A stretch of DNA of 6,017 nucleotides from positions 1 to 6,017 of the forward strand of contig SKPT01000087.1 in assembly GCA_007119405.1 (NCBI GenBank), in the 5' to 3' direction. Every line of letters starts with the position of its first letter. Within the stretch, counting starts at the first letter, position 1. The notes below the pieces were generated by a model. That model was given only the letters and a program-made list of their open reading frames with translations, was not told the DNA's origin and did not search any database. The position numbers and the translations under genes are program-made. Origin of the DNA: Phycisphaeraceae bacterium. GTDB lineage: Bacteria > Planctomycetota > Phycisphaerae > Phycisphaerales > Phycisphaeraceae. Shown here piece by piece: positions 1-3,395 of the stretch.

Positions 1-78
1 CAACGTGTGTTGTGTCGTGTGCATGGGGGTGCCTTGCCTGGCCCGGTGCGTCCGTGCGCCGCGGCGCCGTGGCCGCGG

Positions 79-97
79 GGGCCATACACTGTGGCCC
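79..97 (+). promoter_or_regulatory. Leader hairpin and -10-like hexamer ahead of the symporter gene
   Basis: The 137 bases ahead of the symporter gene hold an inverted repeat, GGGCCA (79-84) and TGGCCC (92-97), around a 7-base loop. The loop contains TACACT (85-90), which resembles a sigma70 -10 box. I found no matching -35 hexamer at the right distance, so this is only a candidate promoter or leader structure. The pairing is directly visible; any function is inference. Confidence 0.2.
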
Positions 98-137
98 GCG
101 CACGAAGGCAATTGTAGCGCGCCGACGGGATGCGGAC

Positions 138-1907
138 ATGCCACTGAACGCCTGGATCACGCTCGCCACCATCGTGTTGATCGTCGTCGCGCTGATCCGG
201 CGCGTCGCCGGGCCTGATCTGATCCTGCTCGGGGCGCTGGCGCTGCTGACGGTGCTGGGTGTGGTGGCGCCCGCGGACGCGGTGGCGGGCTTCGGCAACG
301 AGGGCCTCGTCACCGTCGCGGCGCTGTTCATCGTCGTGGCCGGGCTGACGCAGACCGGGGCGATGACCATGATCGTCCAGCCCATGCTCGGCCTGCCGCG
401 ATCGGTGGCTTCGGCGCAGGCGCGGCTGATGATCCCCGCGGCCGGGCTGAGCGCGTTTCTGAACAACACGCCCGTCGTGGCCATGCTCATGCCCGTGGTC
501 AGCGACTGGTGCAAGAAGACGGGCATCAACCCCTCCAAGCTCTTCATCCCGCTCTCCTACGCCGCGATCCTCGGCGGCACGTGCACGCTCATCGGCACGT
601 CGACAAACCTGGTGGTCAACGGCCTGCTGCTGGCCGAGCCCGAAACGCGTGGCATCACCATGTTCGAGATCGCCTGGGTCGGCGTGCCGCTGGCCGTGCT
701 CGGCATCGCCTACGTCGTGCTCGTCGGCCGACGACTGCTGCCGGAGCGCGCCGGGGTGTTCGGCCTGGACGCCGACCCGCGGCAATACACGGTGGAGATG
801 ATGGTGCCCCCGGGCAGCGCGCTGGCGGGCCAGAGCGTCGAGGCCGCGGGCCTGCGCCACCTGCCCGGGCTCTACCTGGTCGAGATCGAGCGCGACGGCG
901 AAATCCTCCCGGCCGTGGGGCCCGAAGCGATCCTGCACGAGGGCGACCGGCTGGTGTTCGCGGGGATCGTCGAGTCGGTCGTGGACCTGCGCAAGATGCG
1001 CGGGCTGGAGCCGGCGACCAACCAGGTCTTCAAGCTCGACGCCCCGGCGACGCAGCGCTGCCTGATCGAAGCCGTCGTCTCGCCGTCGTGCCCGATCGTG
1101 GGCAAAAGCATCCGCGAGGGGCGCTTCCGCTCCAACTACAACGCGGCCGTCATCGCGGTGGCGCGGCATGGCGAGCGGCTGAAGCAGAAGATCGGCGACA
1201 TCGTCCTCCAGGCCGGCGACACGCTGCTGCTGGAAACCTATCGCAGCTTCGCCGATCAGCAGCGCAACAGCCGCGACTTCTACCTCGTCTCGCGGCTGGA
1301 AAACTCCGCCCCGCCGCGCTTCGAGCGGGCATGGCTGGCGATCGCCATCCTCGCGACGATGGTGGCGCTGGTGACCATCGGCGTGCTGACGATGCTCCAG
1401 GCGGCGCTGGCGGCGGCGGTGCTGATGATCGTCACCCGCTGCTGCACCGGCGCCGAGGCCAGGCGGGCGATCGACTGGCCGGTGCTGCTGGTCATCGGCT
1501 CGGCGCTGGGCATCGCCGAGGCCCTGCGCGCCAGCGGCGCGGCGACGGGCACGGCGGCGACGTTCATCAACTTCGTCGGCGACCACCCGCTGCTGGTGCT
1601 CATCGCCGTGTACGTCATGACCTCGATCTTCACGGAGCTGATCACCAACAACGCGGCGGCCGTGCTGGTCTTCCCCATCGCGTACGCGGCGGCGGGCGCG
1701 ATTGAGGCGAACTTCATGCCCTTCGCCATCGCGATCATGATCGCCGCCAGCGCCGCCTTCTCCACACCCATCGGCTACCAGACCAACCTCATGGTCTACG
1801 GCCCGGGGGGATACCGCTACACGGACTACGTGCGCGTGGGCGTGCCGCTGAACGTCGCCGGGCTTCTCGTGACGGTCGCCATCGCGCCGCTGGTGTGGGG
1901 GTTCTGA
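138..1907 (+). CDS. SLC13/DASS-family sodium:anion symporter with two RCK_C domains
   Basis: This encodes an integral inner-membrane permease of 589 residues, of the divalent anion:Na+ symporter (SLC13, citrate/sulfate transporter) type. Its substrate (sulfate, dicarboxylate, or another anion) cannot be read from sequence. The N-terminal membrane half (about 1-200) has a helical hairpin with FLNNTP (107-112) and the GTSTNL motif (153-158). The C-terminal half (about 398-589) repeats this pattern with ELITNNAA (500-507) and STPIGYQTNL (542-551). These paired Asn/Thr-rich tips are the family's Na+ and substrate binding signature. Between the halves, about 215-290 and 306-375, lie two soluble RCK_C (TrkA-C) modules, each ending in the typical GDRLVF or GDTLLL strand; known relatives with this layout are the bacterial YfbS-type proteins. 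The frame stays open upstream to the window start, but ATG 138 is preferred: GGGA lies 7 bases before it, the protein then begins directly with a membrane helix, and the extension from 12 reads as Arg/Cys-rich non-coding sequence. Stop is TGA at 1905-1907. No co-directional gene follows closely, so it is probably monocistronic. Confidence 0.93.
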   Translation: MPLNAWITLATIVLIVVALIRRVAGPDLILLGALALLTVLGVVAPADAVAGFGNEGLVTVAALFIVVAGLTQTGAMTMIVQPMLGLPRSVASAQARLMIPAAGLSAFLNNTPVVAMLMPVVSDWCKKTGINPSKLFIPLSYAAILGGTCTLIGTSTNLVVNGLLLAEPETRGITMFEIAWVGVPLAVLGIAYVVLVGRRLLPERAGVFGLDADPRQYTVEMMVPPGSALAGQSVEAAGLRHLPGLYLVEIERDGEILPAVGPEAILHEGDRLVFAGIVESVVDLRKMRGLEPATNQVFKLDAPATQRCLIEAVVSPSCPIVGKSIREGRFRSNYNAAVIAVARHGERLKQKIGDIVLQAGDTLLLETYRSFADQQRNSRDFYLVSRLENSAPPRFERAWLAIAILATMVALVTIGVLTMLQAALAAAVLMIVTRCCTGAEARRAIDWPVLLVIGSALGIAEALRASGAATGTAATFINFVGDHPLLVLIAVYVMTSIFTELITNNAAAVLVFPIAYAAAGAIEANFMPFAIAIMIAASAAFSTPIGYQTNLMVYGPGGYRYTDYVRVGVPLNVAGLLVTVAIAPLVWGF

Positions 1908-1942
1908 CCCGATTGGCTGCGGGAGAGACCGCGCCATCCGCC

Positions 1943-1965
1943 CCCCTCCCCCCGGGGGGCCGGGG
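1943..1965 (+). terminator. Very GC-rich hairpin after the symporter gene
   Basis: About 35 bases after the symporter stop codon, a C-run and a G-run can pair: CCCC (1943-1946) plus CCCC (1948-1951) against GGGG (1956-1959) plus GGGG (1962-1965), with a small internal mismatch and a CCGG loop. The centre (1948-1959) is a perfect 12-bp C6G6 palindrome. No T tract follows, so it is not a standard intrinsic terminator. It may still pause or terminate transcription in a GC-rich genome, or protect the mRNA 3' end. Function is inferred. Confidence 0.3.
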
Positions 1966-2021
1966 ACGCCCTTGGCACCCGCCACGCCCTCGCAACGACT
2001 GGTCGACAAGGCTTACGTGAA

Positions 2022-2064
2022 TCGGGGTGACTGGATTCGAACCAGCGACCTCACGCCCCCCAGG
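2022..2064 (-). pseudogene. 3' part of a tRNA-Pro(GGG) gene; candidate attachment-site remnant
   Basis: Read on the minus strand, this has the 3' portion of a tRNA: anticodon loop CTGGGGG (2063-2057, anticodon GGG at 2061-2059), stem strand GCGTG (2056-2052), variable loop AGGTC (2051-2047), T arm GCTGG-TTCGAAT-CCAGT (2046-2030), acceptor strand CACCCCG (2029-2023) and discriminator A (2022). The C1-G72 pair expected for tRNA-Pro fits this acceptor strand. Upstream the tRNA fails. The would-be 5' acceptor CGGGTTA (2099-2093) mispairs at positions 5 and 7, position 8 is C instead of the near-universal U, three bases too many lie between the D-like arm and the anticodon stem, and AGTGC against GCGTG pairs poorly. 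The break at the anticodon loop is where many tyrosine-recombinase elements cross over. I therefore read it as an att remnant with chromosomal flank to the left and element DNA to the right. A decayed tRNA gene is the alternative. Confidence 0.68.
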
Positions 2065-2148
2065 CACTTCCAGTGCCCGCCCGATTGCACCGTAACCCGA
2101 TAAACGACAGGGTAGTAGCGAATCACGTCCTGTGCAACTGTTGCGCCG

Positions 2149-2213
2149 GCCTACCCGCGTTTTCGGCCCCGTGCGGACAGGCTACCCGCGTCGAACGTGT
2201 AGCCTACCCGTCG
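2149..2213. repeat. Three spaced copies of a CTACCCG-type repeat
   Basis: GCCTACCCGCGT (2149-2160), GCTACCCGCGT (2181-2191) and GCCTACCCGTCG (2202-2213) are close variants of one short word. A related GTGCGGACAGG / GTGCGGCAGGG pair lies at 2171-2181 and 2217-2227. Spacing is irregular, so this is neither a CRISPR array nor a simple tandem repeat. Arm-type recombinase binding sites next to an att site, or decayed repeats, are possible. The similarity is visible; the role is unknown. Confidence 0.4.
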
Positions 2214-2282
2214 CCTGTGCGGCAGGGCCAAGGGCTGCTCACGATAGGCACCGCCTTCCTTGTTCGCGTCGTGCCCCGGACG

Positions 2283-2311
2283 GACGTGGCGATGTCGTTG
2301 ACGTGGCGATG
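2283..2311. repeat. 17-bp-period tandem repeat GACGTGGCGATG
   Basis: GACGTGGCGATG occurs twice, at 2283-2294 and 2300-2311, with a 17-bp period. The word CGTTGACGTGGCGA, which overlaps the second copy (2296-2309), recurs exactly at 2456-2469, inside the 3' side of the long hairpin. A 14-base exact repeat 160 bases apart is unusual in a stretch this short. It may be a protein-binding iteron or a remnant of internal duplication; nothing seen here decides which. Confidence 0.45.
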
Positions 2312-2410
2312 GGCCTCTGGGGCTTGCCGATCCACGTTAACTTTACCGCAAGAAAGCCGGCAACGGTGCAGTCGCCCCCGATGTCGCAGCAAATGCAGAT
2401 CAGTCTCCGG

Positions 2411-2480
2411 CGTAACAAGAGCTTCGCCCACCAACGGCAGCGTCAGTGCCGTTGGCGTTGACGTGGCGAAGCTTGTCATG
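2411..2480. repeat. Long interrupted hairpin (possible structured RNA or DNA cruciform)
   Basis: The outer stem pairs ACAAG (2415-2419) and CTTCGCC (2422-2428) with GGCGAAGCTTGT (2465-2476), leaving AG (2420-2421) bulged. The inner stem is a perfect 9-bp inverted repeat, CCAACGGCA (2431-2439) with TGCCGTTGG (2447-2455), closed by a 7-base loop. An asymmetric internal loop (CA on the 5' side, nine bases on the 3' side) separates the stems, and pairing continues weakly outward to 2411/2480. In total 21 Watson-Crick pairs fall in about 62 bases. No T tract follows, so it is not an ordinary terminator. Either strand could fold, so orientation is undecided. Confidence 0.5.
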
Positions 2481-2886
2481 ACCCAGTACATCTGCCTGAT
2501 CGACGTTGGCGAAGATCTACGCCCGATGAAGGAGGCGAGCTTCGGCGACGAGGATGTCTGCCCGCGGCTGCTCGGCGGCCCCTCGGACCTGAATAAATGC
2601 CAATGGCGATCGGCGGCGCTCCAAGTCGACGTCCGAGGCGTCCGCCCAAGAGGTACGCCGGCGTCTGGCCAATTCGTGAGATGGTGGATAGCTGCCCTGC
2701 GGGAGGATGGCGATTGACGGTCGGTTGACGGGCTGTAGGTGAATGGCGCCCGTGTTACGGGAAGCAGGCCTATGCCTCGGCAACAGCGCCGGCGGCAGCG
2801 GTGTTGGGGTGTGCCAGCCGCCGCTTTGGTAGGCTTGCCAGCCATGTCGGGGAAAATGATGCTCGAGCGACCGAGTTGACGCACAC

Positions 2887-2905
2887 GCCGGACATCATGT
2901 CCGGC
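2887..2905. promoter_or_regulatory. Perfect 19-bp palindrome, operator-like
   Basis: GCCGGACAT (2887-2895), centre C (2896), ATGTCCGGC (2897-2905): nine-base arms with no mismatch. A second inverted repeat overlaps it, ATCATG (2894-2899) and CATGAT (2905-2910) around TCCGG. A near-perfect dyad of this size suits a dimeric regulator or a recombinase. No gene start lies within 50 bases, so the target of any regulation is unclear. Confidence 0.35.
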
Positions 2906-3021
2906 ATGATTGACGGCGCAAACGCATTTGCAGCGACAGGCATGTCAGCCACTGAAGACAGCCGTACGACGAGATTCTCATGAAAAAAACGCCGTTGTGT
3001 GATTGAAGATGTAGTTTGTGT

Positions 3022-3257
3022 CGCATCGGCGACTCGGTGAGCAACATCATCACGCCGCTGAACCCCTACCTCGTGATCATCCTGGTGTTCGTGCGGCGGT
3101 ACGTGCCCCGCGGGGGCGTGGGGACGCTGATCGCGACCATGGTGCCTACACGGTAACGTTCGCGATCGCGTGGGCGCTGCTGCTGGCCTGGATGGTGCTG
3201 GGCCTGCCGCTGGGGATGGACGGCGGGCTGTGGTATGACGTGATAGGGGCGGGGTGA
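3022..3257 (+). pseudogene. C-terminal remnant of an AbgT-family transporter, 5'-truncated and frameshifted
   Basis: Translation from 3022 gives RIGDSVSNIITPLNPYLVII..., then GGVGTLIATMVP. After a +1-type shift it continues YTVTFAIAWALLLAWMVLGLPLG...GGLWY to TGA 3255-3257. This matches the conserved end of AbgT-family transporters (p-aminobenzoyl-glutamate importers and MtrF-like exporters), whose last two helices carry R-x-x-D-S-x-(S/T)-N-I-I-(S/T)-P, GTLI and LGLP-x-G. The full family is about 500 residues; only the last ~78 remain. The shift sits at 3145-3147: CC then TAC, where one base is needed to rebuild the Pro-Tyr of the family; as written, the first frame stops at TAA 3154-3156. In-frame sequence before 3022 has no family resemblance and reaches TGA at 3004. 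Codon use stays GC-rich, so decay looks recent. The start coordinate is where similarity begins, not a start codon. I recognise the family by eye, without a search. Confidence 0.8.
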
Positions 3258-3271
3258 GGGGGCGAGACGGT

Positions 3272-3333
3272 CTTGCGATCGCCCTGGAATTCCGCGTAAG
3301 GGCCTTGTGATCGCCGCCGAGACTTTGTATGGT
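3272..3333 (+). promoter_or_regulatory. Candidate promoter and paired operator for the secreted-protein gene
   Basis: CTTGCGATCGCC (3272-3283) and CTTGTGATCGCC (3304-3315) differ at one base and start 32 bp apart, about three helical turns, so both face the same side of the DNA. The second copy overlaps TTGTGA (3305-3310), a possible -35, followed after 17 bp by TATGGT (3328-3333), a possible -10; each matches four of six consensus bases. That places a start site roughly 55 bases ahead of ATG 3396. The repeats are seen; promoter and operator function is inferred. Confidence 0.35.
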
Positions 3334-3395
3334 GAAATTGAGGGGCCAGCACGGGGTTGGTTCGGATCTGGGCGGTGGCGTAAGCGGGGGCCATC

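Larger units (their letters stand above)
2065..3021. other. About 950 bases with no convincing gene; atypical composition
   Basis: I find no credible gene in this stretch. Open frames exist on both strands (for example 2073-2717 plus, 2204-2884 minus, 2770-2952 minus) but their translations are rich in Arg, Ser, Pro and Cys, show no domain, have weak third-position GC bias and lack ribosome binding sites. GC over 2101-3000 is about 62% by hand count, clearly below the roughly 70% of the flanking genes. It holds short direct repeats, a long interrupted hairpin and a perfect palindrome, listed separately. It lies between a tRNA fragment and a 5'-truncated transporter gene, so it probably came in with, or was left by, a mobile element. 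It could also hold an unrecognised structured RNA. Confidence 0.6.

Noticed and set aside
12..137. N-terminal extension of the symporter to ATG 12
   Set aside because: The added 42 residues are Arg/Cys/Ala-rich without a domain, and the protein starts naturally with a membrane helix at Met 138.
1280..1771. A 163-codon minus-strand frame inside the symporter gene
   Set aside because: It is antisense to well-conserved membrane segments of the symporter and has no independent support.
2022..2099. A complete, functional tRNA-Pro(GGG) on the minus strand
   Set aside because: Acceptor mismatches at positions 5 and 7, C at position 8, three surplus bases before the anticodon stem and a poor anticodon stem argue against a working tRNA. 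A tRNA-Ser(GGA) fold using the GGGCA-CTGGAAG-TGCCT hairpin was also tried, but it leaves no proper D arm.
2149..2213. CRISPR array
   Set aside because: The repeats are only 11-12 bases, imperfect, and spaced irregularly (about 32 and 21 bases), with no cas gene.
2411..2480. Integron attC site
   Set aside because: The 5' side has an AAC, but the 3' side has GTC where the conserved GTT of the R' box should be, and there is no cassette array or integron integrase.
2073..2884. Overlapping open frames on both strands (2073-2717 plus, 2204-2884 minus) as genes
   Set aside because: They show low-complexity Arg/Ser/Pro-rich translations, no domain, weak codon bias and no ribosome binding site.
2770..2952. 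A 60-residue minus-strand frame with a plausible-looking Ala/Pro-rich product
   Set aside because: Third-position GC is well below the true genes here, it is not linked to any gene, and a plus-strand frame of similar size overlaps it.
2980..3006. Tiny frame MKKTPLCD, in the same frame as the AbgT remnant
   Set aside because: It stops at TGA 3004 before the AbgT similarity begins. A lysine-rich start from a poly-A run is likely chance.
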